Assembly (NCBI GenBank): GCA_902775835.1 | Contig: CACYNZ010000222.1 | Location: 1-6,180, forward strand | Direction of reading: 5' to 3' | Length of the DNA stretch: 6,180 nt | Origin: an uncultured Eubacteriales bacterium | GTDB taxonomy: Bacteria; Bacillota_A; Clostridia; Christensenellales; Aristaeellaceae | Shown: piece after piece, positions 1 to 5,501 of the stretch | Position numbering within the stretch: position 1 is the first letter of the stretch | Layout: every line of letters begins with the position of its first letter | Translations under genes and position numbers: made by a program | Notes under the pieces: generated by a model | The model's input: the letters and a program-made list of their open reading frames with translations, nothing else | What the model was told of the DNA's origin: nothing | Databases searched by the model: none

Positions 1-349
1 CGGAAACAGAGAGATAGCAGCGCATGCCAAGGGAAACTGCACCGATGGACAGGACCTGGCCCGGCCGGGCCGAAAGCGTGCGGTTCATGGGCACAGGCAC
101 ATCATCCAGACAAAAATCCGCCTCGCCGCCGGTGAGCGCGAACAGGGCTTCCCGGTGAAAACATATGACCGCGCCCTGCAGCGTCATTTCCAGCAGGGCC
201 GCGTCCTCTCCGGCTCCGGTGAGCATGAGCGCCATGCGCGCGCACAGCGGGTCCATAAAGCCGCAGGAGGACAGGCCGTCCGACATGGAAAGAAAGCGCC
301 CCTGATCCTGCACCGTGGTGAGCAGACCGCCGGAGATCACTTCGATCAT
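1..349 (-). CDS. pxpC: 5-oxoprolinase subunit PxpC (KipA-type carboxyltransferase-like), 3' end cut off by window
   Basis: I translated this frame by hand. It gives 116 residues from ATG at 349 and then runs off the left edge. PxpC is one of three subunits of the cytoplasmic ATP-dependent 5-oxoprolinase, which hydrolyses pyroglutamate to glutamate. The visible part matches the start of the KipA/urea-amidolyase-like family: GLLTTVQDQGR at residues 8-18, GFMDPLCARMA at 30-40, an acidic GAGEDAALLEMTLQG stretch at 45-59, ALTGGEAD at 71-78 and RPGQVLSIG at 95-103. Full members are about 300-330 aa, so roughly the first third is present. The start codon overlaps the pxpB stop (ATGA, 346-349), and the start is fixed by a near-perfect Shine-Dalgarno sequence. 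Its position directly after pxpB and pxpA separates it from stand-alone urea amidolyase domains. Family assignment is secure; the function is inferred from the complete pxpABC set. Confidence 0.9.
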   Translation of the reverse strand, partial: MIEVISGGLLTTVQDQGRFLSMSDGLSSCGFMDPLCARMALMLTGAGEDAALLEMTLQGAVICFHREALFALTGGEADFCLDDVPVPMNRTLSARPGQVLSIGAVSLGMRCYLSVS

Positions 350-1071
350 GGGATCACCTCCCGGGCAATGTCGGGCATGTAAGCAATGCCCTTTTCCTGG
401 ATACGCGCAAACTCGTCCCCGTCAACGGCACGGAAGCGGACCAGCATGCCGCTCTTCAGGAGCGCCGCGGGGCATCTGTCCGGGCTGAACAGGGTCAGCG
501 GGGTGCGCCCGATGATCTGCCAGCCGCCGGGGCTTTCTACGGGATAGATGCCGGTCTGCCTGCCGGCAATGCCCACGCTTCCGCCCGGGATGCGCAGGGC
601 CGGCTGATCCTTCCGGGGACAGGCAAGCGTGGGATCCATGCCGAGCAGGTACGGAAACCCGGCGAGAAACCCCAGCATGCATACATACAGGGGAAGGGCT
701 GTATGCCTGCGGATGACCTCGGCCCGGTCAAGCCCGGTGGCCTTTATGACCTGCTCCATGTCCGGGGCAAAGGCGGGATCATAGCACACGGGGATGTCCA
801 TGCAGTCCAGTTCGCGCTCCGCATGCTCTTCCGGGACAGTTGCCAGCACCTGATGTATGTCCTGTTCCACCTCATGCATGCCCGGCATGTCGGGACGCAG
901 GTGAAGCATCAGCGTGCAGTAGGAGGGAACCCGGGCACGGATATAGGGAAGGCCGGAGCGGGCCAGGGCAGAGTCCATGGCATGCACCTGCAGGGCATGC
1001 TCCAGCGTCAGGCCGGGGGTGAGGCGCAGGGAAAGACACAGATCATTTTCCCAGAGCATCTCGGGCTTCAT
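346..1071 (-). CDS. pxpB: 5-oxoprolinase subunit PxpB (KipI family)
   Basis: This complete 241-aa protein is the usual length for the family. PxpB works with PxpA and PxpC in the ATP-dependent opening of 5-oxoproline to glutamate; the Bacillus homologue KipI was first described as an inhibitor of the sporulation kinase KinA. The family signature is clear in the C-terminal half: a conserved His at 123, the GFLAGFPYL block at 134-142, CPR at 151-153, then IPGGSVGIAGRQTGIYP at 161-177 and SPGGWQIIGRTP at 180-191. The N-terminal half (about 1-85) is the variable alpha/beta domain. One small deviation is Ala137 where Pro is common (GFxPGFPYL). The start is supported by AGGAGG at 1079-1084, 7 bases upstream. 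The start overlaps the pxpA stop and the stop overlaps the pxpC start, each by ATGA, which points to translational coupling of the three subunits. Confidence 0.95.
   Translation of the reverse strand: MKPEMLWENDLCLSLRLTPGLTLEHALQVHAMDSALARSGLPYIRARVPSYCTLMLHLRPDMPGMHEVEQDIHQVLATVPEEHAERELDCMDIPVCYDPAFAPDMEQVIKATGLDRAEVIRRHTALPLYVCMLGFLAGFPYLLGMDPTLACPRKDQPALRIPGGSVGIAGRQTGIYPVESPGGWQIIGRTPLTLFSPDRCPAALLKSGMLVRFRAVDGDEFARIQEKGIAYMPDIAREVIP
352..361 (-). promoter_or_regulatory. Very strong ribosome binding site of pxpC, inside the pxpB 3' end
   Basis: On the minus strand this reads GGAGGTGATC, ten bases complementary to the 16S rRNA 3' tail. The GGAGG core ends 7 bases before the pxpC ATG. It lies wholly inside the last codons of pxpB, so pxpC probably initiates independently as well as by coupling through the ATGA overlap. 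Confidence 0.8.
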
Positions 1072-1841
1072 GAGACCGCCTCCTGAAGCGGCGAATGAAT
1101 CCGGAAACCGGCCGCGGTCAGGCGGTCATGGATCTTCCGGGCATTCTCCAGTGCCTGCGGGGTGTCGCCGTGAATGCAGATGGAGTCGGCTTCCAGGTGC
1201 AGAAGGGAGCCGTCGGATGCGCGCACACTTCCGTTTTCGGCAAAGGCCAGGGCGCGGTCCGCCACTGCGTCGGGGTCATGGATCACGCTGCCGGGTTCGC
1301 GCCGGCTGACCAGCGTGCCGTCAGGACGGTATGCGCGGTCCGCAAAGACTTCGCTGATGGTTTTCAGGCCTGTTTCCCGGGCAGCCTTGATCATGACAGA
1401 GCCGCTGAGCCCCATCAGGGCAGGCGCGGGATTCAGGGAGGCGAGGGCGCGGCAGACTGTACGGGCATACTCGGGGTTCACGGCGCAGGTGTTGTAGAGC
1501 GCTCCGTGGGGTTTCACATAGGAAAGACGCGTGTGATATCGTACGCAGAAGGCCTGAAGCGCGCCGATCTGATAGACCATGGCGGCTTCGAGCTCTGAAG
1601 GTGTCATGTCCATATTCCTGCGCCCGAACCCGGCAAGATCTGGATAGCCGGGATGCGCGCCGATGGTCAGTCCCAGATCGGAGGCTGCCCTGACTGTGCG
1701 GTCCATGACCAGGGGATCCCCGGCATGGAATCCGCAGGCGATGGAAGCGGAGGAAATCAGGGGAAGAATGTCTGCGTCGTTCCCCAGAATGTATGCGCCG
1801 AAGCTTTCGCCGAGATCACAGTTGATGTCGATATGTTTCAT
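1068..1841 (-). CDS. pxpA: 5-oxoprolinase subunit PxpA (LamB/YcsF family)
   Basis: This 257-aa protein has the usual length for the LamB/YcsF family. PxpA is the subunit of cytoplasmic 5-oxoprolinase with a sugar-hydrolase/deacetylase-like barrel fold, acting with PxpB and PxpC to recycle pyroglutamate. The family motifs appear in order: DINCDLGESFG at 5-15, ACGFHAGDP at 35-43, GAHPGYPDLAGFGRR at 61-75, VKPHGALYN at 109-117, EVFADRAYRPDGTLVSR at 164-180 and ICIHGDTP at 221-228. The His and Asp residues in these motifs are the likely active-site ligands. The frame stays open to an ATG at 2003. I chose the ATG at 1841 because the protein then begins with the canonical MKHIDINCDLGE and has GGGAGG 7 bases upstream, while the 54 residues before it match nothing in the family. 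It is the first gene of the pxpABC operon; its stop shares ATGA with the pxpB start. Confidence 0.96.
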   Translation of the reverse strand: MKHIDINCDLGESFGAYILGNDADILPLISSASIACGFHAGDPLVMDRTVRAASDLGLTIGAHPGYPDLAGFGRRNMDMTPSELEAAMVYQIGALQAFCVRYHTRLSYVKPHGALYNTCAVNPEYARTVCRALASLNPAPALMGLSGSVMIKAARETGLKTISEVFADRAYRPDGTLVSRREPGSVIHDPDAVADRALAFAENGSVRASDGSLLHLEADSICIHGDTPQALENARKIHDRLTAAGFRIHSPLQEAVS

Positions 1842-1848
1842 GATTCTG

Positions 1849-1854
1849 CCTCCC
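1849..1854 (-). promoter_or_regulatory. Ribosome binding site that fixes the pxpA start
   Basis: The minus strand reads GGGAGG, 7 bases before the ATG at 1841. It decides between this start and the upstream in-frame ATGs at 1913 and 2003, which lack comparable sites. Confidence 0.75.
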
Positions 1855-1930
1855 TGGGGAGCCGGCCCGGAGTGAAAAGCGGGCTGCCCGCAGTTTTCAG
1901 GTGTTTCCTGCATGGTATCACACCCTTCCG

Positions 1931-1951
1931 GCCCTGTCCATCGGACAGGGC
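1931..1951. promoter_or_regulatory. Perfect 9-bp inverted repeat upstream of pxpA (operator or leader hairpin)
   Basis: Arms GCCCTGTCC (1931-1939) and GGACAGGGC (1943-1951) are exact inverse complements around a 3-base centre. No T-tract follows on either strand, so it is not a simple terminator. It lies 90 bases before the pxpA start, in the stretch where the operon promoter should be. It could be a repressor or activator site or an mRNA stem-loop; the sequence does not decide between them. Confidence 0.55.
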
Positions 1952-1964
1952 GTGACCAAAGTGG

Positions 1965-1996
1965 ATTCTGCTGCGGCCGACTCGGGACCGCAGAAT
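1965..1996. repeat. Imperfect inverted repeat upstream of pxpA
   Basis: ATTCTG at 1965-1970 pairs with CAGAAT at 1991-1996. Alternatively CTGCGG at 1970-1975 pairs with CCGCAG at 1988-1993. Both registers give a GC-rich stem, and the GGCCGACTCGG-like interior can fold further. It sits between the upstream gene's terminator and the perfect inverted repeat nearer pxpA. No T-tract follows. Confidence 0.4.
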
Positions 1997-2021
1997 GTTT
2001 CACGCGTCCTGTTTCTGAAAG

Positions 2022-2052
2022 AAAAAAACAGACTTCACAACCGTGAAGCCTG
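2022..2052 (-). terminator. Rho-independent terminator of the small leader-peptide gene
   Basis: The stem is CTTCAC (2033-2038) with GTGAAG (2043-2048) around a 4-base loop. Beyond one A/C mismatch it extends by CAG (2029-2031) with CTG (2050-2052). Seven consecutive A at 2022-2028 give a U-tract in the minus-strand transcript right after the hairpin. It begins 14 bases past the stop of the small gene at 2067-2312, so that gene is probably transcribed alone and pxpA needs its own promoter. Confidence 0.85.
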
Positions 2053-2066
2053 TCAGAAATGAATGT

Positions 2067-2312
2067 TTACATATAGTTCCACTTGCGCTCCAGGGCATCT
2101 CTGAACGCAGAAGCTTCCGGGATCCTTTCGCCGCCGGGGATGGAATCCAGCCATTCATTAAAGGTCTTGCCGGACGCTTTTGCGCTGCGCATCTCGTTCA
2201 TCAGCGCACGTGTCTGCGTCTCCAGAGAAGGCACGCCGCCGCTGACGTTCATCAGTTCATCCAGTTCCATTTCCACTGCGCTCCGGTCCGTATTCGTCTG
2301 CGTGTCCATCAT
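2067..2312 (-). CDS. Small protein with double-glycine-type leader, putative secreted peptide precursor
   Basis: I do not recognise the specific family. The 81-aa product (80 if the second of two adjacent ATGs is used) has an N-terminal segment ending MELDELMNVSGG at residues 15-26. This fits the double-glycine leader consensus: Gly at -1 and -2, Val at -4, Leu at -7, Glu at -8 and a hydrophobic residue at -12. Such leaders are cleaved by peptidase-containing ABC exporters of bacteriocins and peptide pheromones. The predicted 55-residue core starts VPSLETQ. It has no Cys, two Trp (54, 78), a second Gly-Gly at 60-61 (SIPGGE), and about equal positive and negative charges, so it is not a typical lanthipeptide or cationic pore former. 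The start is supported by GGAAGGA ending 5 bases before the ATG at 2312; an earlier in-frame ATG at 2375 lacks this. The gene has a candidate promoter and its own terminator. No exporter or modification gene is adjacent. It may instead be an unrelated small cytoplasmic protein. Confidence 0.65.
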   Translation of the reverse strand: MMDTQTNTDRSAVEMELDELMNVSGGVPSLETQTRALMNEMRSAKASGKTFNEWLDSIPGGERIPEASAFRDALERKWNYM

Positions 2313-2348
2313 CGGGTTCCTTCCTTTCAGTCCTGCAGACTTTCTTTC

Positions 2349-2376
2349 TGTGAGAGAAGCTTTACTGCTCCTCACA
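2349..2376. promoter_or_regulatory. Inverted repeat at the predicted transcript start of the small peptide gene
   Basis: TGTGAG (2349-2354) pairs with CTCACA (2371-2376), and the stem can extend inward through GA and GC with two single-base bulges. If the minus-strand promoter at 2382-2411 is real, transcription would begin near 2375, placing this hairpin at the extreme 5' end of the mRNA. It could stabilise the transcript or serve as an operator. Confidence 0.4.
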
Positions 2377-2381
2377 CCTGT

Positions 2382-2411
2382 ATGATACGCCGGAGAGAAA
2401 CAGGATGGCAG
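2382..2411 (-). promoter_or_regulatory. Candidate sigma-A promoter for the small peptide gene
   Basis: On the minus strand a -35 of CTGCCA (2406-2411, 4 of 6 to consensus) lies 18 bases from a -10 of TATCAT (2382-2387, 5 of 6). A run of six A on the minus strand at about 2434-2439 lies upstream. The 5' leader would be about 60 bases. This is pattern matching only. Confidence 0.4.
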
Positions 2412-2629
2412 TTATTATGGAATCATTGGAGATTTTTTGCCTCAGGCATACGCCTGACAGCAGAAGAGGCGGATGCGGGAAACAGAGAGGAACAAAAATC
2501 AGAATTCAGAAGACATGTTCCCGTCAGGCGGCAGGATTCCGCCTGCAGCATCGGGGCCCGGTATGTCCAGGATGCACGTCTTTGGGTGTAAAAGTTGGCA
2601 GGAAGCATGCGTGACAGGGCTGTTTCGCG
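2412..2629. other. Intergenic region between divergent transcription units, no gene seen
   Basis: I find no credible coding sequence or RNA gene here. Short open frames on both strands lack ribosome binding sites and recognisable products. Two related inverted repeats are present: TCAGGC/GCCTGA at 2442-2447 and 2452-2457, and CAGGCGG/CCGCCTG at 2525-2531 and 2539-2545. Neither is followed by a T-tract on the appropriate strand. The stretch is less GC-rich than the flanking genes, as expected for non-coding DNA in this genome. Confidence 0.6.
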
Positions 2630-2658
2630 TTGCGGGAGCGGGAAGTTTGCTGTACAAT
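2630..2658 (+). promoter_or_regulatory. Probable sigma-A promoter of the murB-rapZ-whiA operon
   Basis: A -35 of TTGCGG (2630-2635) and a -10 of TACAAT (2653-2658, 5 of 6 to consensus) are separated by exactly 17 bases. Transcription would start near 2664-2666, leaving a leader of about 20 bases that contains the murB ribosome binding site. Confidence 0.6.
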
Positions 2659-2671
2659 TTCAGAAAGGGAG

Positions 2672-2677
2672 AGGAGG
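2672..2677 (+). promoter_or_regulatory. Ribosome binding site that fixes the murB start
   Basis: AGGAGG lies 6 bases before the ATG at 2684. An in-frame ATG at 2630 would add 18 residues, but it lies upstream of the predicted transcript start and has no such site. Confidence 0.8.
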
Positions 2678-2683
2678 GGAAAC

Positions 2684-3610
2684 ATGTCAGACAGAATCGG
2701 GAAAATGACGCGCTTTCTCGCCGGAGAGACTACGGCTGTTTTCCGGGAGCAGGTGCCCATGGCAAGGTATACAACCCTCAGACTGGGCGGACCGGCGGAA
2801 CTGCTGGTGGAGCCAGATTCTCCTGAAACACTGAAACAGGTGCTTCGGAAGGCCCGGGAAATGGAACTTCCCCTGACCGTGATCGGCAACGGCAGCAATC
2901 TGCTGGTACTGGACGGCGGGATTCCGGGGGTCACGGTGCATCTGGGCAGAAACTTTTCCTCCGTGTCGCGTCAGGATGACACGGTCCGGTGTCAGGCCGG
3001 CTGCCTTCTGCCGCAGCTTGCCCGGTATGCCATGGAGCAGGGCCTGGACGGGCTTGTGTTTGCGTCCGGGATTCCGGGCTCCGTGGGCGGGGGAACCGTG
3101 ATGAACGCCGGCGCCTACGGCGGCGAGCTCGGCGACACGCTTAAGCGTGTGACCTGCCTGGACGCGCAGGGAAATACGGTGGTTCTGGACAGAAGCCAAC
3201 TGGAGCTCGGGCACAGGACCACGGCACTCCAGCATCTGGACCTGATCGTGGTGGAAAGCGAGTTCTGCCTGCGGGAAGGCAATGTGAAGGAAATGCTGGA
3301 ACAGTCCGCGGAGCTGAACCGGCGCAGGGCGGAAAAGCAGCCGCTGGACGAGCCCAGCGCGGGATCCGCGTTCAAGCGTCCGGCTAATGACTATGCGTCC
3401 AGGCTTGTGGATGCGTGCGGACTGAAGGGCATGCGGGTCGGTGGAGCACGGGTAAGTGAAAAGCACGCGGGGTTCCTGGTAAACCAGGGCACGAGCAGTG
3501 CGGATTTCCTGGCGCTGGTCCGGGAGGTTCAGCGCATCGTGCTGGAAAAGACCGGCGTGCAGCTGGAGATGGAAATACGGGTGATCGGGGTGGAAGAGAA
3601 AGGAGCATAA
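2684..3610 (+). CDS. murB: UDP-N-acetylmuramate dehydrogenase MurB
   Basis: This 308-aa cytoplasmic flavoenzyme reduces UDP-GlcNAc-enolpyruvate to UDP-MurNAc with NADPH, the second committed step of peptidoglycan precursor synthesis. FAD-binding motifs are TLRLGGPAELLV at 31-42, GNGSNLLV at 68-75, and GIPGSVGGG followed by NAGAYGGE at 129-148. The C-terminal substrate domain shows PSAGSAFKRP at 224-233, with Ser228 as the likely proton donor, then VSEKHAGFLVNQG at 257-269 and LEMEIRVIG at 294-302, where Glu297 is the likely catalytic Glu. Length and motifs fit the short type II MurB of Gram-positives. The usual YRxS around the catalytic Arg reads HRTT here (177-180), so Arg178 is kept but the preceding Tyr is His. 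The PEGxxAGKLI segment after FKRP is also divergent (PANDYASRLV, 233-242). It is first in its operon; one base separates its TAA from rapZ. Confidence 0.97.
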   Translation: MSDRIGKMTRFLAGETTAVFREQVPMARYTTLRLGGPAELLVEPDSPETLKQVLRKAREMELPLTVIGNGSNLLVLDGGIPGVTVHLGRNFSSVSRQDDTVRCQAGCLLPQLARYAMEQGLDGLVFASGIPGSVGGGTVMNAGAYGGELGDTLKRVTCLDAQGNTVVLDRSQLELGHRTTALQHLDLIVVESEFCLREGNVKEMLEQSAELNRRRAEKQPLDEPSAGSAFKRPANDYASRLVDACGLKGMRVGGARVSEKHAGFLVNQGTSSADFLALVREVQRIVLEKTGVQLEMEIRVIGVEEKGA

Positions 3611-3611
3611 G

Positions 3612-4511
3612 ATGCGGTATCTTCTTCTGAGCGGCATGAGCGGTGCCGGGAAAACGGTGGCGCTCCGGTATCTGGAGGACTGCGGTGTGTTCTGCGTGGA
3701 TAACCTGCCGCCGAACATGCTGGTCAGTTTCATGGAAAGCTGTGAAAAGCTGAGCAGTCACTTTGCCGTGACGGCACTGGCCGTGGACGTGCGGTCCTGG
3801 GCCTTTTTCGGGGCGCATGAGGTGCGGGATCTCCTGCTGGAAGCCTCTTCCCTGGGGTATCAGATGGAAATCCTGTTCCTGGAAGCCGGCGATGACACAC
3901 TGGTGAGCCGGTACAAGGAAAGCCGGCGCGAGCATCCGCTGGCGGGCAGCCGGGTCAGCCTGACCGAAGCCATCGCCAAGGAGCGGTCCATGCTCCAGCC
4001 GCTGCGGGAAAGCGCGGACTACCTGATTGACACCACGAACCTGAAGCCCAAGGGCCTGCAGAAGCAGCTGGACACTATCCTGCGCTCGGTGGGTGAGGAG
4101 GAGCACGCGCCTATCCGGGTGGAGGTTCTGTCCTTCGGATTCAAGCGCGGACTGCCCCGGGCGGCGGACCTGGTGTTTGACGTGCGCTTTCTGCCCAATC
4201 CCTTCTATATCCCGGAGCTGTGCCGGCATTCCGGCATGGACGAGGATGTGCGCAAGTATGTGATGGAGCACGCGGTGACCAGGGAATTCATGGAGCGCAC
4301 TACCGGGCTTCTGGATTTCCTGCTGCCGCACTATGTGGAGGAGGGCAAGCACCGTCTGGTGATTGCCATCGGGTGCACGGGCGGCGCGCACCGCTCCGTG
4401 GCGATCGCCGAAGCCATCGGGCATGATCTGCAGGACAAGGGATACCTGACCAGCATCACGCACCGGGATGTGGATATCGAGCAGGCCCACTGGCTTGGCG
4501 AAATGGACTGA
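3612..4511 (+). CDS. rapZ: RNase adapter / nucleotide-binding protein RapZ (YvcJ)
   Basis: This 299-aa protein is close to family length. The N-terminal P-loop domain has the Walker A motif GMSGAGKT at 8-15, then DNLPP at 30-34, AVDVRS at 57-62 and the family block FLEAGDDTLVSRYKESRREHPL, of which the RYKESRREHPL part lies at 100-110. IDTTNL at 139-144 closes the domain. The C-terminal domain carries SFGFKRGLPRAADLVFDVRF at 174-193, LPNPFYIPEL at 194-203 and IAIGCTGGAHRSV at 251-263. In E. coli RapZ the C-terminal domain binds small RNAs and guides RNase E to GlmZ, controlling glucosamine-6-phosphate synthase. Bacillus YvcJ hydrolyses ATP and GTP and affects competence; its RNA role in Gram-positives is not established. 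AAAGGAG at 3599-3605 is the ribosome binding site inside the murB end. Placement next to murB fits a link to cell-wall precursor supply. Confidence 0.96.
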   Translation: MRYLLLSGMSGAGKTVALRYLEDCGVFCVDNLPPNMLVSFMESCEKLSSHFAVTALAVDVRSWAFFGAHEVRDLLLEASSLGYQMEILFLEAGDDTLVSRYKESRREHPLAGSRVSLTEAIAKERSMLQPLRESADYLIDTTNLKPKGLQKQLDTILRSVGEEEHAPIRVEVLSFGFKRGLPRAADLVFDVRFLPNPFYIPELCRHSGMDEDVRKYVMEHAVTREFMERTTGLLDFLLPHYVEEGKHRLVIAIGCTGGAHRSVAIAEAIGHDLQDKGYLTSITHRDVDIEQAHWLGEMD

Positions 4512-4525
4512 ACAGGAGGGCAGAT

Positions 4526-5500
4526 ATGTCCTTTTCTTCTCAGGCAAAAGATGAACTGATCCGTCTGCCCATGGACAGGCAGTGCTGCCTGATGGCGGAG
4601 CTGGGAGCGCTGACGCAGACTTCCGGCTCCCTTTCGTTTCTGGGCGGAGGGCGGTTTTCGGTAACGTATCAGACGGAGAACACGGCGCTGGCGCGCCGGA
4701 TCTTCCGCATGCTCAAGACCGGGCTCGGGCTGTCACCGACGCTGCAGGTGGTGGAGCACGCGCGGCTGGGTGGCAGGCGGACCTGCGTGCTTACCGTGGA
4801 CGGCGAGGACGCGCCAAGGCTGCTGGACGCGCTGGGCATGATGCGCACCGGCGCGGACGGCATCCAGTCCCTGCGGCGCATGGTGCCCTACTTCTCCATG
4901 TCCAGGTCCTGCTGCCGCAGGTCCTATCTGCGGGGTGCCTTTCTCGGCGCCGGGTCCATGGTGAACCCGGAAAAATCCTGGCTCATGGAGTGGGTGGCGG
5001 ATGAAAACCTGGCCCAGGGCCTGGAAAAAGTGCTGGAGCGCGGAAATATCCGGGCGGGGCGCTATGAGCGCCGGGGAAGCAGCGTGGTCACGCTCAGGTC
5101 CGCCCAGGACATTTCGGACGCGCTGGCCATGATGGGCGCCGGGAATGCCGTGATGGAGCTGGAGAATATCCGGATCAAGAAACAGATGCGCGCGGACGCG
5201 AACCGCGCGTCCAACTGTGATGAACACAATTCCGAGCGCATGCTCAACGCCAGCGAGCAGCAGGTGGAGGCCATCAAGCTCATCTCCATCCAGCGGGGAC
5301 TGTATACGCTGCCGCCCGCGCTGCAGGAAATGGCGAGACTGCGCCTGGAACACCCGGAGATGTCCCTGGAGGAGCTGGGACAGAGTCTGGAAAAGCCTGT
5401 GGGCAAGAGCGGCGTGAACCACCGCATGCGCAGGATCCTGCAGGCCGCGGAGGAGATCCGCGAAGAACTGAGTCAGAAGGAAAGCCAGGAGGCCAGATAG
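4526..5500 (+). CDS. whiA: WhiA homologue, DNA-binding regulator
   Basis: This 324-aa protein has typical WhiA length. WhiA is a DNA-binding protein: in Streptomyces it activates sporulation septation genes with WhiB, and in Bacillus it affects cell division and chromosome segregation. The N-terminus MSFSSQAKDEL is characteristic. The degenerate LAGLIDADG homing-endonuclease-like fold is seen at SYLRGAFLGAGSM (133-145) and continues to ELENIRIKKQMRADANRASNC (about 211-231). The C-terminal helix-turn-helix contains SLEELGQSLEKPVGKSGVNHR at 280-300. Differences from the usual family pattern include GKSGVNHR in place of SKSGVNHR and NCDEHNSERML (230-240) where an NCxxAN..KT-type motif is common. 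AGGAGG at 4514-4519 precedes the ATG by 6 bases. In Bacillus yvcK lies between rapZ and whiA; here only 14 bases separate them. The stop is one base before the next start. Confidence 0.95.
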   Translation: MSFSSQAKDELIRLPMDRQCCLMAELGALTQTSGSLSFLGGGRFSVTYQTENTALARRIFRMLKTGLGLSPTLQVVEHARLGGRRTCVLTVDGEDAPRLLDALGMMRTGADGIQSLRRMVPYFSMSRSCCRRSYLRGAFLGAGSMVNPEKSWLMEWVADENLAQGLEKVLERGNIRAGRYERRGSSVVTLRSAQDISDALAMMGAGNAVMELENIRIKKQMRADANRASNCDEHNSERMLNASEQQVEAIKLISIQRGLYTLPPALQEMARLRLEHPEMSLEELGQSLEKPVGKSGVNHRMRRILQAAEEIREELSQKESQEAR

Positions 5501-5501
5501 G

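Noticed and set aside
1095..1598. 167-aa open frame on the plus strand
   Set aside because: It is antisense to pxpA, whose family motifs cover the same bases.
1842..2003. In-frame 54-residue N-terminal extension of PxpA
   Set aside because: The extension matches nothing in the family, spans the palindromes, and lacks a good ribosome binding site, while MKHIDINCDLGE at 1841 has one.
2442..2457. Terminator from the TCAGGC/GCCTGA hairpin next to a T-run
   Set aside because: The T-run lies before the hairpin on the plus strand and becomes an A-run after it on the minus strand, so neither strand gives stem followed by U-tract.
2405..2614. 69-aa open frame on the plus strand in the intergenic region
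   Set aside because: No spaced ribosome binding site, no recognisable protein features, and it overlaps inverted repeats.
2687..3733. 348-aa open frame on the minus strand
   Set aside because: It is antisense to murB, with composition typical of an opposite-strand shadow.
3384..4547. 387-aa open frame on the minus strand
   Set aside because: It is antisense to rapZ, is rich in His, Pro, Gln and Arg as expected from the opposite strand of a GC-rich gene, and has no family signature.
4733..5422. 229-aa open frame on the minus strand
   Set aside because: It is antisense to whiA, which has clear WhiA motifs throughout.
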